A stretch of DNA of 29,860 nucleotides, from assembly GCA_900555635.1 (NCBI GenBank), contig USLU01000064.1, positions 1 to 29,860 of the forward strand, given 5' to 3'. Under the pieces are notes generated by a model. The model searched no databases. It saw only the letters and a list, made by a program, of their open reading frames with translations, and was not told where the DNA came from. Shown here in pieces: positions 12,877-22,498 of this stretch. The first letter of the stretch is position 1, and every line of letters starts with the position of its first letter. A program made the translations under genes and the position numbers. The stretch is from an uncultured Bacteroides sp. (GTDB taxonomy: Bacteria > Bacteroidota > Bacteroidia > Bacteroidales > Bacteroidaceae).

Positions 12877-15495
12877 TTAGATTCCTGCCAACTCTATCAC
12901 TTTATCTACTGCTGCATTCAGTCCGTCTACATTCTTGCCTCCGGCCGTTGCGAAGTGGGGTTGACCACCGCCACCACCTTGAATCAGCTTGGCAGCTTCC
13001 TTCACCAGATTGCCTGCTTTCAATCCGCCGGCAACGAGGTTGTCGCTCAGCATAACGGTCAGCATGGGTTTGCCTTCATAGGCTGTTCCGGCAACGAAGA
13101 ACAAATCTTCTGTGATCTGACCGCGCAATTGGAAAGCGATATTCTTCACCGTTTCGGCAGGCAGCGGAGCACAGAACTTGATAACTTTCACGCCGTTCAC
13201 TTCCTGAATGCTGTTCATCAACTTGTCTTTCAGTTGAGATTCCTTCTCTTTCATGAAGTCTTCTACTTGCTTTTTCAGTCCGGCATTCTCGTCGATATAT
13301 TTGCGGATGGTTCCGGCAAGGTCGGGAGCATTGTTGAAGAGGGCTTTCAAGTCACGCAATGTATCTTGAATGGTATCCATCATTTCTTCTACGCGTGCAC
13401 CTGTGTAAGCTTCGATACGGCGTACGCCGGCTGCAACAGAACTTTCGCTTACAATCTTCACCATACCGATGTTTCCGGTAGCGGCAACGTGCGTACCACC
13501 GCAGAACTCAACCGAAGAACCGAATTGGATAACGCGTACATGGTCGCCATACTTCTCACCGAAGAGGGCGATGGCACCGAGTTCCTTAGCTTCCTCGATA
13601 GGCATGTTGCGGTATTCCTGCAAAGGAATGTTGGCACGAATCTTGGCATTGGCAATGTGCTCTACCTGACGAAGTTCTTCGTCAGTCACTTTTTGGAAGT
13701 GGGAGAAGTCGAAACGCAAAGAATCCGGAGTCACCAAAGATCCCTTTTGTTCTACATGTTCGCCAAGAACTTCACGAAGCGCAGCATCCAATAAGTGGGT
13801 AGCCGAGTGATTGGCCGCACATGCAGCACGCTTGTCGGTATCTACGCAAGCCATCATCGGAGCTTCCAGATGTTCGGGCAACTTCTTGGTGATATGGATA
13901 GGGAGGTTGTTTTCTTTCTTTGTATCGATCACGTCGATGGTTTCGAACTCGCTGACCAGTACACCTGTATCACCTACCTGACCACCACTTTCGGCATAGA
14001 ACGGAGTCTTGTCCAGTACAATCTGGTAAAGCGTCTGGTTCTTCTGCTTTATCTGGCGGTAACGCAGGATGGAAGTTTCATACTCAGTAAAATCATAACC
14101 AACGAATTCGGTAGTGCCTTCTTTCAGTGTGATCCAGTCACCGGTCTCAATGGCGGCGGCGTTGCGGGCACGTGATTTCTGCTGTTCCATTTCGGCGTTG
14201 AACTCGTTGAGGTCGGCAGTCATGCCGTTTTCGCGGAGAATCAGTTCGGTCAAGTCGAGCGGGAAACCGAAGGTGTCATATAAAGTAAAGGCATCTTTAC
14301 CGCTTACTTCAGTCTTGCCGGCTGCCTTGGCATCTGCCATGGTCTTGTCCAGCAGGCGGATACCAGTCTCAAGTGTGCGGAGGAAAGAGTCTTCTTCTTC
14401 CTTGATTACTTTTTCAATCAGTTCCTTCTGAGCGATCAGTTCGGGGTAAGAACCACCCATGTTCTCAATCAGTACGGGAAGAAGCTTGTACATGAACGCT
14501 TGCTTCTGTCCGAGGAAGGTATATCCGTAACGAACGGCACGGCGAAGAATACGGCGGATTACATAACCGGCTTTCGCATTGCTGGGCAACTGTCCGTCGG
14601 TGATGGAGAAAGCAATGGTACGAATGTGGTCGGCAATCACACGCATGGCGATGTCTTGCTGCTCATTCTTACCGTATGTAGTGCCTGCCATAGTGGCGAT
14701 GGCTTTCAACATCGGTTGGAAAACGTCTGTATCGTAGTTGGATGTCTTGCCTTGCAGGGTACGTACGAGGCGTTCGAAGCCCATACCCGTGTCGATTACT
14801 TTGGCGGGAAGACCTTCGAGGCTGCCGTCGGCCTTGCGGTTGTACTGCATGAACACGAGGTTCCAAATTTCGATTACCTGCGGATGGTCTTTGTTAACCA
14901 GCTGGTTGCCGGGAATCTGAGCTTTTTCTTCTGCCGAACGAGAGTCTACATGAATCTCCGAGCAAGGGCCACAAGGACCAGTATCGCCCATTTCCCAGAA
15001 GTTATCGTGCTTGTTGCCGTTAAGGATGTGATCTTTCGGAAGGAACTTCTCCCAGATGGCTGCAGCTTCGTTGTCGCGGTCGAGTCCTTCGGAGGGACTG
15101 CCTTCGAATACCGTAGCATAGAGGTTGGCAGGGTCCAGTTTCAGTACATCTACCAGATACTCCCATGCCCATTCAATGGCTTCTTTCTTGAAGTAGTCGC
15201 CGAATGACCAGTTGCCCAGCATCTCGAACATGGTGTGGTGATAGGTATCATGACCTACTTCTTCAAGGTCATTGTGTTTTCCGCTTACGCGCAGACATTT
15301 TTGTGAGTCCGCCACGCGCGGGTATTTGATGGGCTGGTTGCCCAAAATAATATCTTTAAACTGATTCATTCCCGCGTTGGTAAACATCAGCGTGGGATCA
15401 TCTTTAATCACCATCGGAGCCGAAGGCACTATCTGGTGACCTTTGCTTTCGAAGAAACTCTTGAAGGAGTCTCTGATTTCATTTGCAGTCAACAT
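12877..15495 (-). CDS. alaS: Alanyl-tRNA synthetase
   Basis: Charges tRNA-Ala with alanine and edits mischarged Ser/Gly. The 872-aa length is full. The class II catalytic core is at the N-terminus (DPTLMFTNAGMNQFKD at 33-48, then CLRVSGKHNDLEEVG and TMFEMLGNWSFGDYFK). GMGFERLVRTLQ and the tRNA-recognition part (IRRILRRAVRYG) follow. The editing domain has HSATHLLDAAL and CGGTHVAATG, which supply the zinc ligands HxxxH and CxxxH. The C-terminal DHHA1-type domain ends with GGGGGQPHFATAGG (840-853). It is divergent from the M23 peptidase, with facing -7 boxes. Confidence 0.97.
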   Translation of the reverse strand: MLTANEIRDSFKSFFESKGHQIVPSAPMVIKDDPTLMFTNAGMNQFKDIILGNQPIKYPRVADSQKCLRVSGKHNDLEEVGHDTYHHTMFEMLGNWSFGDYFKKEAIEWAWEYLVDVLKLDPANLYATVFEGSPSEGLDRDNEAAAIWEKFLPKDHILNGNKHDNFWEMGDTGPCGPCSEIHVDSRSAEEKAQIPGNQLVNKDHPQVIEIWNLVFMQYNRKADGSLEGLPAKVIDTGMGFERLVRTLQGKTSNYDTDVFQPMLKAIATMAGTTYGKNEQQDIAMRVIADHIRTIAFSITDGQLPSNAKAGYVIRRILRRAVRYGYTFLGQKQAFMYKLLPVLIENMGGSYPELIAQKELIEKVIKEEEDSFLRTLETGIRLLDKTMADAKAAGKTEVSGKDAFTLYDTFGFPLDLTELILRENGMTADLNEFNAEMEQQKSRARNAAAIETGDWITLKEGTTEFVGYDFTEYETSILRYRQIKQKNQTLYQIVLDKTPFYAESGGQVGDTGVLVSEFETIDVIDTKKENNLPIHITKKLPEHLEAPMMACVDTDKRAACAANHSATHLLDAALREVLGEHVEQKGSLVTPDSLRFDFSHFQKVTDEELRQVEHIANAKIRANIPLQEYRNMPIEEAKELGAIALFGEKYGDHVRVIQFGSSVEFCGGTHVAATGNIGMVKIVSESSVAAGVRRIEAYTGARVEEMMDTIQDTLRDLKALFNNAPDLAGTIRKYIDENAGLKKQVEDFMKEKESQLKDKLMNSIQEVNGVKVIKFCAPLPAETVKNIAFQLRGQITEDLFFVAGTAYEGKPMLTVMLSDNLVAGGLKAGNLVKEAAKLIQGGGGGQPHFATAGGKNVDGLNAAVDKVIELAGI

Positions 15496-15541
15496 ACTCT
15501 ATATATCTATCCTTGAGGTTAATATTCTTGAAAAAACTGTG

Positions 15542-15549
15542 CAAAGATA
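15542..15549 (-). promoter_or_regulatory. -7 box of alaS
   Basis: TATCTTTG on the minus strand matches TAnnTTTG, about 46 bases before the alaS ATG. No TTTG is seen at the -33 position. It faces the plus-strand -7 box at 15562 across 12 bp. Confidence 0.5.
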
Positions 15550-15561
15550 GCGTGTTTTTAT

Positions 15562-15569
15562 TACTTTTG
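15562..15569 (+). promoter_or_regulatory. -7 box of the M23-merR operon
   Basis: TACTTTTG matches TAnnTTTG, about 29 bases before the ATG at 15599. The -33 position has no TTTG. With flanking bases it forms an imperfect inverted repeat (GCAAA ... TTTGC) with the alaS box. Confidence 0.5.
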
Positions 15570-15598
15570 CGGTATTGATAAGCGAAATATTTCCAAAG

Positions 15599-16567
15599 AT
15601 GCGCAAAGTTTACTACATTTATAATCCGCAGACTCAGACCTACGACCGTATTTATCCTACTGTCCGACAACGTGCGTTGAGCATTCTCCGCCGTTTGTTT
15701 GTCGGTATGGGACTTGGTGCCGGTTGTTTCATTATACTGTTACTTATTTTTGGTTCTCCATCGGAAAAAGAACTGAGAAAAGAAAATAGCCAACTCCAAG
15801 CGCAGTACAATGTACTTTCGCGTCGGCTTGACGAAGCTATGGGCGTATTGCAGGATGTTCAGCAACGTGACGATAACCTGTACCGGGTTATCTTTCAGGC
15901 AGACCCTATTCCTTCGGCTATCCGTAAGGCCGGATATGGTGGTACAAACCGTTACGAGCATCTGATGGATATGGCGAACTCCGATTTGGTAATCAACACT
16001 ACTCAAAAGATGGATATGCTCACTAAGCAACTCTATATCCAGTCCCGTTCATTTGACGATGTAGTAGAGATGTGCAAGAATCATGATGAAATGTTGAAGT
16101 GCATCCCTGCTATTCAGCCTATTTCTAATAAAGACCTTCGTCAGACAGCTTCCGGATATGGTACACGTATCGATCCTATTTATGGTACAAGCAAATTCCA
16201 TTCGGGAATGGACTTCTCCGCTCATCCGGGTACGGATGTTTATGTTACGGGTAACGGTACCGTTGTTAAAGTAGGTTGGGAGACGGGGTACGGAAATACA
16301 ATCATTGTCGATCATGGTTTTGGCTATCGTACCTGGTATGCTCATCTGCAAGGCTACAATGTGAAACCCGGTCAGAAGGTGGTGCGTGGTGAAGTAATTG
16401 GATATGTAGGTAGTACGGGCAAGAGTACCGGTCCGCATCTTCACTATGAAGTGCATGTGAAGGGGCAGGTGGTAAATCCTGTGAACTATTACTTTATGGA
16501 CTTGAGTGCCGAAGATTATGACCGCATGATTCAGATTGCTGCCAATCATGGCAAGGTACTTGATTAA
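15599..16567 (+). CDS. M23 (LytM-type) zinc metallopeptidase, membrane anchored
   Basis: A predicted peptidoglycan endopeptidase of 322 aa that cuts cross-link peptides. After a basic cytoplasmic start (1-35) there is one membrane helix (about 36-52), a coiled-coil segment (54-95, EKELRKENSQLQAQYNVLSRR) and a C-terminal LytM domain (about 185-300). Zinc ligands are intact: His201 and Asp205 in FHSGMDF and His282 in HLHYEV; His249 in YAHL and His280 complete the active site. The domain therefore looks catalytic rather than a degenerate EnvC/NlpD-like activator. I took the ATG at 15599 over 15575 because it follows the -7 box at a normal distance. A MerR-type gene follows after 12 bp. Confidence 0.9.
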   Translation: MRKVYYIYNPQTQTYDRIYPTVRQRALSILRRLFVGMGLGAGCFIILLLIFGSPSEKELRKENSQLQAQYNVLSRRLDEAMGVLQDVQQRDDNLYRVIFQADPIPSAIRKAGYGGTNRYEHLMDMANSDLVINTTQKMDMLTKQLYIQSRSFDDVVEMCKNHDEMLKCIPAIQPISNKDLRQTASGYGTRIDPIYGTSKFHSGMDFSAHPGTDVYVTGNGTVVKVGWETGYGNTIIVDHGFGYRTWYAHLQGYNVKPGQKVVRGEVIGYVGSTGKSTGPHLHYEVHVKGQVVNPVNYYFMDLSAEDYDRMIQIAANHGKVLD

Positions 16568-16579
16568 TATTTAAAGAGT

Positions 16580-16963
16580 ATGCTGAACTTAGATAAAGAC
16601 TTAAAGCTATATTATTCCATCAGTGAAGTGGCTGCGATGTTCGACGTTAATGAGTCATTGCTCCGTTTCTGGGAGAAAGAGTTTCCGCAACTCAATCCCA
16701 AGAAGGCGGGGAGAGGGGTGCGCCAGTATCGCAAAGAAGATATTGATACGGTGAAGCTGATTTATCATTTGGTAAAGGAACGGGGTATGACATTACCCGG
16801 CGCCCGCCAGCGGATGAAGGATAATAAAGAAGCAACTCTTCGGAACTTCGAGATCGTGGACCGATTGAAGTCTATCCGTGAAGAGTTGCTTGGTATGAAG
16901 GAAGCTCTCGATGCTTTTACTTATGAAGATGTCGAGGCTTTAAAACAAAATATTCAAGGTTGA
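16580..16963 (+). CDS. MerR-family transcriptional regulator
   Basis: A 127-aa protein with an N-terminal winged helix-turn-helix of the MerR type: YYSISEVAAMFDVNESLLRFWEKEF (11-35), with the family's E-F-P-Q-L-N and RQYRKEDID wing (48-56). A helical part (57-92) and a short C-terminal coiled-coil (94-120) probably mediate dimerisation. It lacks the long effector-binding domain and the cysteines of metal-sensing MerR proteins, so the signal is unknown. It is co-transcribed with the M23 peptidase and convergent with the RSH gene. A link to envelope stress is inference from position. Confidence 0.87.
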   Translation: MLNLDKDLKLYYSISEVAAMFDVNESLLRFWEKEFPQLNPKKAGRGVRQYRKEDIDTVKLIYHLVKERGMTLPGARQRMKDNKEATLRNFEIVDRLKSIREELLGMKEALDAFTYEDVEALKQNIQG

Positions 16964-16979
16964 GCAGAAGTCGTATTAG

Positions 16980-16995
16980 AACTCGAAGCCGAGTT
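16980..16995. terminator. Short hairpin between convergent merR-like and RSH genes
   Basis: AACTCG (16980-16985) / CGAGTT (16990-16995) with loop AAGC directly abuts the RSH stop codon. Neither side has a strong U run, so termination would be weak. Confidence 0.4.
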
Positions 16996-19254
16996 TCAAT
17001 CCTCTATTCTCGTTACTTGTTTGATGTTCTGAATTTGTTTTAAGTTATCGCAGATACTTCGCACATCATCAACGTCGTGCACATAAAGCTGAATCTTTCC
17101 TTCAAAAATGCCATCAGTAGTTTCAATGGTCAGCTTACGGATGTTCACATTCAGTTGACGGGAAATGACTTGCGTCACCTCATTCAGTAATCCCATGCAG
17201 TCAATGCCTTTGATATAGATAGTTACGAGGAATGAAAGTTCCTTGTGGGTATCCCATTCGGTTGCAATTATACGGTTACCGTAACTACTCTTGAGACGGG
17301 CAGCAACGGGACATTGACGTTTATGAATGATTACCCGGTTCTGCTCATCAATATAGCCCAAAACATCATCTCCGGGGATGGGATGGCAACAATCTGCCAT
17401 GATGTAATTCTTCGAAATGGTTTCCTCGGTTAGTTTAAGAATTTGCTTGGTATTGATCTTCTCTTGCGGAGCTTTTTCTTCCGGTTGTTCTTTGATTTCT
17501 TTATTATCCTTATTGCCGAACGAGAAGGTCAGGTATTTCTTCCAATTCGTGCCTTGCTTTTCTTTAAATACATTTTTGTCAGCATCGCTTAAGACAAGTT
17601 TCTTGCTACCGATGGCTACCAGAAGTTCATCAAACGTGTGGAAATTATGCAGTTTTGTTAGTTTATTTAAAGCTGCATCATCAATGCGGATACCTTCGTT
17701 CTTGAAGAAGTCGGCTAAGATAGTTTCGCCTTCTTTTTGGTATGCTTTTGCTTCTCTACGCAGGATCGTAGCAATCTTGGCACGCGCCCGGGCAGTAGTA
17801 GCATACACTTCCCATTCCGGCTGTACCCGTTGTGACTTGGATGTTAATATTTCTACTTGGTCACCACTCTGCAATTTATGGCTGAGGGGCACCAACTTAT
17901 GGTTTACTTTGGCACCGATGCAATGACTACCTATATCGGTATGTAACGAAAAAGCAAAATCCAATGCAGTGGCGTTCTGAGGCATTGTTTTGAGATCACC
18001 TTTGGGAGTGAAGACAAATATTTCGGAAGCAAATAGATTGAGCTTGATTGTATCAAGAAAGTCAATGGCATCCGGTTGTGGATCGTCTAGAATTTCCTTG
18101 ATAGTGCGTAACCATTTTTCCAGTTCGCCTTCGTCTTCACTACCACCACCGTCTTTGTATTTCCAATGTGCGGCAAAGCCTTGTTCGGCAACATCATTCA
18201 TGCGCTCGCTACGAATCTGTACTTCAATCCATTGTCCGTTGTTGCCCATTAAGGTAACATGCAGCGCTTGGTAACCGTTTGCTTTAGGATGGCTTACCCA
18301 GTCGCGCAGACGATCTGGGTGGGGTTTATATATCTTGGAGATAGAAACATAGATGTCAAAACAATCATTTAGTTCTTCTTCTTGATTACGAGGTTCAAAG
18401 ATGATACGGGCAGCCAGCAAATCATAAATTTCCTCGAAAGGCACATGCTTGGTTTGCATCTTGTTCCAAATGGAATAGATGGATTTAACGCGGGCAAGAA
18501 TACGATATTTCAGCCCCATCTTGTCTAATTGGGCACGTATAGGAATAGTAAAGTTATTGAATGTTTTGTCACGTTCTACGGCGGAAGCGGCAAGTTTTTC
18601 TTCAATTTCTTTATATTCTTCGGGGTGCTCGTATTTGAAGCTGAGATTCTCCAACTCGGTCTTTATCTTATACAGACCTAAACGGTTGGCTAGTGGAGCA
18701 TATATATAAAGGGTTTCGCCTGCAATCTTGAACTGCTTGTTGGGCATCATGGAGCCGAGAGTACGCATATTGTGCAGACGGTCGGCTATTTTAATAAGTA
18801 TCACGCGGATATCATCGGACATGGTAAGCAGCAGCTTCTTGAAGTTTTCTGCTTGTGCCGAAGCCCGGTCACCGAAGATACCACCGGAGATTTTCGTCAG
18901 TCCGTCTACAATTTGGGCTATTTTCGGTCCGAAGATATTTTCTATATCCTCAACTGTATAATCGGTGTCTTCTACTACATCGTGCAGCAATGCAGAACAA
19001 ATAGATGTTGATCCGAGTCCTATCTCGTTACACACGATTTTCGCCACTGCAATGGGATGCATGATATAAGGTTCGCCCGAACGGCGTTTGATACCTTTAT
19101 GTGCCTGATTGGCAAAGTTGAATGCTTTGGTTATTATTTCGACGCGCTTGCGGTGCTTAGTTGCCAAATAGTCGTTCAACAGTTCCTGGAATGCCTGGTC
19201 GATCATATCTTCTTCGGCTTTCTCTTTCTCCTTCTGACTTAAGTTCTCTTCCAT
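16996..19254 (-). CDS. Bifunctional (p)ppGpp synthetase/hydrolase (RelA/SpoT homologue)
   Basis: Makes and degrades the stringent-response alarmone (p)ppGpp. Full RSH layout in 752 aa: an HD hydrolase domain with LLHDVVEDT (HDxxED, 91-96) and KIADRLHNMRT, so hydrolysis should be active; a synthetase domain with RVKSIYSIWNKM, LLAARIIFEP, the RLRDWVS variant of the RxKD loop, GYQALHVTL and EVQIRSERMNDVAEQGFAAHW; a TGS domain (FVFTPKGDLKTMPQNATALDF); a zinc-finger-like segment with DCCHPIPGDD; and a C-terminal ACT domain (last 75 residues). I chose the ATG at 19254; the upstream in-frame ATG at 19317 would precede the predicted transcript start. Confidence 0.95.
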   Translation of the reverse strand: MEENLSQKEKEKAEEDMIDQAFQELLNDYLATKHRKRVEIITKAFNFANQAHKGIKRRSGEPYIMHPIAVAKIVCNEIGLGSTSICSALLHDVVEDTDYTVEDIENIFGPKIAQIVDGLTKISGGIFGDRASAQAENFKKLLLTMSDDIRVILIKIADRLHNMRTLGSMMPNKQFKIAGETLYIYAPLANRLGLYKIKTELENLSFKYEHPEEYKEIEEKLAASAVERDKTFNNFTIPIRAQLDKMGLKYRILARVKSIYSIWNKMQTKHVPFEEIYDLLAARIIFEPRNQEEELNDCFDIYVSISKIYKPHPDRLRDWVSHPKANGYQALHVTLMGNNGQWIEVQIRSERMNDVAEQGFAAHWKYKDGGGSEDEGELEKWLRTIKEILDDPQPDAIDFLDTIKLNLFASEIFVFTPKGDLKTMPQNATALDFAFSLHTDIGSHCIGAKVNHKLVPLSHKLQSGDQVEILTSKSQRVQPEWEVYATTARARAKIATILRREAKAYQKEGETILADFFKNEGIRIDDAALNKLTKLHNFHTFDELLVAIGSKKLVLSDADKNVFKEKQGTNWKKYLTFSFGNKDNKEIKEQPEEKAPQEKINTKQILKLTEETISKNYIMADCCHPIPGDDVLGYIDEQNRVIIHKRQCPVAARLKSSYGNRIIATEWDTHKELSFLVTIYIKGIDCMGLLNEVTQVISRQLNVNIRKLTIETTDGIFEGKIQLYVHDVDDVRSICDNLKQIQNIKQVTRIED

Positions 19255-19287
19255 ATACTGTTTTTTCTTTTCTTCTTTCTCTTTCTG

Positions 19288-19318
19288 CAAAAATAAGCAT
19301 TTTTCAATACCGTACAAG
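19288..19318 (-). promoter_or_regulatory. Promoter of the RSH gene
   Basis: Minus strand: CTTG (19318-19315), 19-base spacer, TATTTTTG (19295-19288). This is a near-consensus TTTG-N19-TAnnTTTG. The start would lie near 19281, followed by an A/G-rich leader of about 27 bases that can act as ribosome landing sequence. It gives the stringent-response gene its own expression, separate from the par cluster upstream. Confidence 0.65.
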
Positions 19319-19400
19319 CTTTGGGCGTGTTTTTTCTTTCGGCTTGCCCCGAGAGTGCAGCCTTGATTCTTTCTTTCTTATCAAGAGGAAAGAAAGTACA

Positions 19401-20705
19401 TTATTTATAAATCTTCAATCGTTTACCAGCTGCAATGTTGTTATTGCGTAGTCCGTTCCAACTTTTTAACTGGTTGACGGTAACTCCATATTTGCGTGCA
19501 ATACTGCCAAGATTTTCTCCACTACGGATTTTATGATAAGTGGCGTTACCTGAAGCGGAAGTACTTTTGCTACTTCTACTGCTGCTACGAGAATTGGAGC
19601 GGGTATCATTTACTGCCACCACTCTACGGTTCTTGAATAATTCATCGCAGCGGTGTGCATAGATAGTATCTTGCTTGTCGATAAATGTGCTAATGGAGTT
19701 CATGGGGAGACGTAATGTTTGAGGCTTGCTCTCTCCCGGAATGATATTCTTCTTGTATTGCGGATTCAAACTCTTTATCTCATCGAGGTTGACACCACAA
19801 ATATCCGCTATTTGTTCAAAATGAAGGTTGCGGCTTACTTGTACGGTATCGGTCGCGTCGGGAATGTTGGTTTCCATGGGGCAGATGTTGTGCTTGCAAT
19901 AGTACGTCATCACATAATTGGCTGCGATGAATGCAGGCACGTAACCTCGGGTTTCTTTGGGCAGGTAGTTATAAATTTCCCAATAGTCGGTCTTTCCACC
20001 GGAGCGGCGGATAGCTTTGTTGATTGTACCGGGACCGCAGTTATATGCAGCAATCACTAGATTCCAATCTTTATAAATATCATACATATCTTTTAGATAA
20101 CGTGCGGCCGCCCATGTCGCTTTTATCGGATCGCGACGTTCGTCCACTAGGCTGTTACTTTCGAGTCCGTACATTTTTCCGGTGCCCAACATGAATTGCC
20201 ATAAGCCGCAAGCACCCGCACGCGATACCGCGGAAGGGTTGAGGGCTGATTCTATGATCGGTAAATATTTTAGTTCGAGAGGCAGATCGTAAGCATCAAG
20301 GGCTTCTTCAAAGATAGGCATATAGAAGTTGCAGGCACTTAACATGAAGGCAACGTGGTTGCGCAAGCGACCTGCATACATATCAATGAACTTGCGTACG
20401 ATTTCATTGTATGGCATCTCCATAACGGTCGGCATACGTGATAACCTGTCAATGTAAGTGGAGTCGCTGAACAGAGGGTTTTCGGTAGAAGTACTACAGT
20501 CTTTGCCTAAGTCTATGTAGTTTTTTGCTTTCCAGTCGGTAAAAAGACTATCCAGCGGATAAGTCATGCTCTTAGGCAGTTCAATACTTTCATTCCGTTC
20601 TGTTCCATTCTCCCGGATCAATACGTCGACACTTTCCTGTGCATGTATTTGTGGTGTTAAAAAGATGCTGAACAGGAGTGAGGTACCGATGATGACTTTC
20701 TTCAT
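19401..20705 (-). CDS. MltD-like lytic transglycosylase with one LysM
   Basis: A predicted periplasmic or outer-membrane-side murein transglycosylase of 434 aa that cleaves glycan strands with 1,6-anhydro ring formation. The signal peptide is 1-22 (cleavage after IHA); no lipobox is seen. The SLT domain (about 130-290) has catalytic Glu152 in LPIIESALNPSAVSRAGACG, GLWQFM (167-172), AYNCGPGT and YVPAFIAANYV. A Ser-rich linker leads to a single LysM (390-434, YHKIRSGENLGSIARKYGVT). E. coli MltD has two LysM repeats; a segment LRLPMNSISTFI may be a decayed one. It follows DUF5683 after 54 bp in the parAB cluster. The start at 20705 was chosen by the signal peptide. Confidence 0.92.
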   Translation of the reverse strand: MKKVIIGTSLLFSIFLTPQIHAQESVDVLIRENGTERNESIELPKSMTYPLDSLFTDWKAKNYIDLGKDCSTSTENPLFSDSTYIDRLSRMPTVMEMPYNEIVRKFIDMYAGRLRNHVAFMLSACNFYMPIFEEALDAYDLPLELKYLPIIESALNPSAVSRAGACGLWQFMLGTGKMYGLESNSLVDERRDPIKATWAAARYLKDMYDIYKDWNLVIAAYNCGPGTINKAIRRSGGKTDYWEIYNYLPKETRGYVPAFIAANYVMTYYCKHNICPMETNIPDATDTVQVSRNLHFEQIADICGVNLDEIKSLNPQYKKNIIPGESKPQTLRLPMNSISTFIDKQDTIYAHRCDELFKNRRVVAVNDTRSNSRSSSRSSKSTSASGNATYHKIRSGENLGSIARKYGVTVNQLKSWNGLRNNNIAAGKRLKIYK

Positions 20706-20759
20706 ATATGTTGGCTTATTTATCATGAGTATATATATTATGTTTGTTGATATTGGCAA

Positions 20760-21605
20760 TTAGAATCGAAAACTACATTGAACGCCTACCGACCTGTTCG
20801 AAGACCCGGTCATTTGAGTATTGATTACTGCAGGTTCAACCTTCATACTTAGATCCGGTGAAATGTCGAAGTTAGATAATTCGGCATCGACATAGGCATC
20901 TACTACAGATAGCAGATATACGCCTATAAAGGCAAAGATACTTAAATCCCTGTATCGGCGGTAGGTATCTTTACGTTTTCGGAGAGTTTCTGTTAACTGC
21001 GAAGTAGATACATTATTAATATAACCCGGAGGTAATAGGTCTGTGATACTGCTTGAATTCCAATTTCCATTTACGGCATCCTTGTAGGCTTGGGAATAAT
21101 CCTTATACATTTTGCCGTTCCATGTAAGTGCGTAGGCACAACCGGCAAAACCACCGTAGAAGATAGGTAGTTTCCAATATTTACGGTTGTAGATTTGTCC
21201 GCCGCCGGGAATGACGAGGGCGAGCCATGTTGCTTTTACAGGATTGGGAACCCATAGTTTGGGACTTACTGCTTTCTCCAGGCTGTCCTTAGGTACGGGT
21301 TGTTCCTTTAGCGAAGGATTGGCTGTAAGCTCAAGCAACTTCTTTTTGTTTTCTGCGGCAATACTGTCAGCAATGGCAATGCTGTCCGAATTAAGTGAAG
21401 CTATGTTGTTTATTTCGGTACTCAGACTGTCAACTAATGGATGCAAAGGCCGGAGTACGGTTCCGAGGGAATCTGTTTGTTGCCTTTGCGTACGCTTTGC
21501 GGCGGCGCGAGGACGATCCTGACCATACATAGCAATCCCTGCCGTCTGCAAAACGCAGAGAAGCAGGGTCATTGATATTTGATATATTCTTCTTTTCTTT
21601 GTCAT
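20760..21605 (-). CDS. DUF5683 domain protein, membrane associated
   Basis: A 281-aa protein of the DUF5683 family, unknown function. An N-terminal signal or anchor (about 9-28, ending GIAMYGQ) is followed by a low-complexity Ser/Asp/Lys-rich linker (35-115). The conserved part begins at LWVPNPVKATWLALVIPGGGQIYNRKYWKLP (about 117-147), a small-Gly turn typical of the family, with a hydrophobic stretch after it (FYGGFAGCAYALTW) and another near SIFAFIGVYLLSVVDAYVDAEL. The end, VQCSFRF, has a barrel-like terminal pattern. Its ATG directly abuts the parB stop, implying translational coupling with parB. Confidence 0.8.
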   Translation of the reverse strand: MTKKRRIYQISMTLLLCVLQTAGIAMYGQDRPRAAAKRTQRQQTDSLGTVLRPLHPLVDSLSTEINNIASLNSDSIAIADSIAAENKKKLLELTANPSLKEQPVPKDSLEKAVSPKLWVPNPVKATWLALVIPGGGQIYNRKYWKLPIFYGGFAGCAYALTWNGKMYKDYSQAYKDAVNGNWNSSSITDLLPPGYINNVSTSQLTETLRKRKDTYRRYRDLSIFAFIGVYLLSVVDAYVDAELSNFDISPDLSMKVEPAVINTQMTGSSNRSVGVQCSFRF

Positions 21606-22493
21606 TTATTTCTTCAACGTATCAAGGATACCGATGATGCGTTCCAATTCTTCTTCGTTACTGAATGGGATACTGATTTTACCTTTTCCTTTCTCTGAAC
21701 AAGTAAGCTGTACCTTGGTGCTGAAGAAACCTGATAGTTGTTGTTTCAACATGTTGAATTCTTCGGGCAACTTGGCATGTTTGGGGGCAATCTTGCGAGT
21801 GCCGCTTTTTACCGTTTCACCTTCACTGAGGGATTTTACAATTTCTTCTACTTTACGAACGGAGTAGCCGTGCTCCAGAATTTCTTCGAATATCTTTACT
21901 TGCAGTTTGGGGTCACCAAGAGTTACCAGTGCACGGGCATGTCCCATGTCTATCTGCTTGTTTTGTAGTCCCATCTGTACAGGTGCGGGCAACTTCAACA
22001 GTCTCAGGTAGTTGGCAATGGTGGTACGCTTCTTTCCGACACGTTCGCTGAGGCGTTCTTGGGTTAGTCCGTATTGCTCCAACAGGTGCTGGTAGGCAAG
22101 GGCTATTTCCACGGAGTTCAGATCCTCGCGCTGTATGTTTTCAATGAGTGCCATTTCCATGACGTTCTCATCATCGGCTGTACGGATGTAGGCCGGGATA
22201 CTGGTCAGTCCGGCAAGTTGGGAGGCACGGAAACGACGCTCGCCGGCGATGATTTGATAAGTCTCGTCATCCAGCTTGCGCAAAGTAATAGGTTGAATGA
22301 TTCCTATCTCGGAGATAGAGTCGGCAAGTTCCTGCAACGCTGTCTGGTCAAATTCACGGCGGGGCTGGTTGGGATTGACTACAATCTTCGACAGTTCTAT
22401 TTCATTGATGGAGGAAGAGCCTTCAGTCTGCACTTCATCCATGGAGAGCAGGGCATCCAGCCCGCGTCCTAATGCGTTTCTTTTCTGTGCCAT
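21606..22493 (-). CDS. parB: Chromosome-partitioning protein ParB
   Basis: A CTP-dependent DNA clamp that loads at parS sites and spreads over origin-proximal DNA for segregation with ParA. The 295 aa show the N-terminal GRGLDALL tag for ParA contact (8-15), the CTP-binding domain with NPNQPRREFD and the C-motif GERRFRA, ENIQREDLN, a helix-turn-helix with TQERLSERVGKKRTTIANYLRLLKLP, and a C-terminal dimerisation region. It lies 44 bp after parA, and the intergenic leader is made of AT-rich heptads. No parS consensus (TGTTnCACGTGAAACA-like) was found in the window. Confidence 0.96.
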   Translation of the reverse strand: MAQKRNALGRGLDALLSMDEVQTEGSSSINEIELSKIVVNPNQPRREFDQTALQELADSISEIGIIQPITLRKLDDETYQIIAGERRFRASQLAGLTSIPAYIRTADDENVMEMALIENIQREDLNSVEIALAYQHLLEQYGLTQERLSERVGKKRTTIANYLRLLKLPAPVQMGLQNKQIDMGHARALVTLGDPKLQVKIFEEILEHGYSVRKVEEIVKSLSEGETVKSGTRKIAPKHAKLPEEFNMLKQQLSGFFSTKVQLTCSEKGKGKISIPFSNEEELERIIGILDTLKK

Positions 22494-22498
22494 CTATT

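Noticed and set aside
12847..13794. Long plus-strand frame of 315 codons opposite alaS
   Set aside because: It is a shadow of the alaS coding strand, which shows all family motifs; the frame product is rich in Cys/His/Phe without domain logic.
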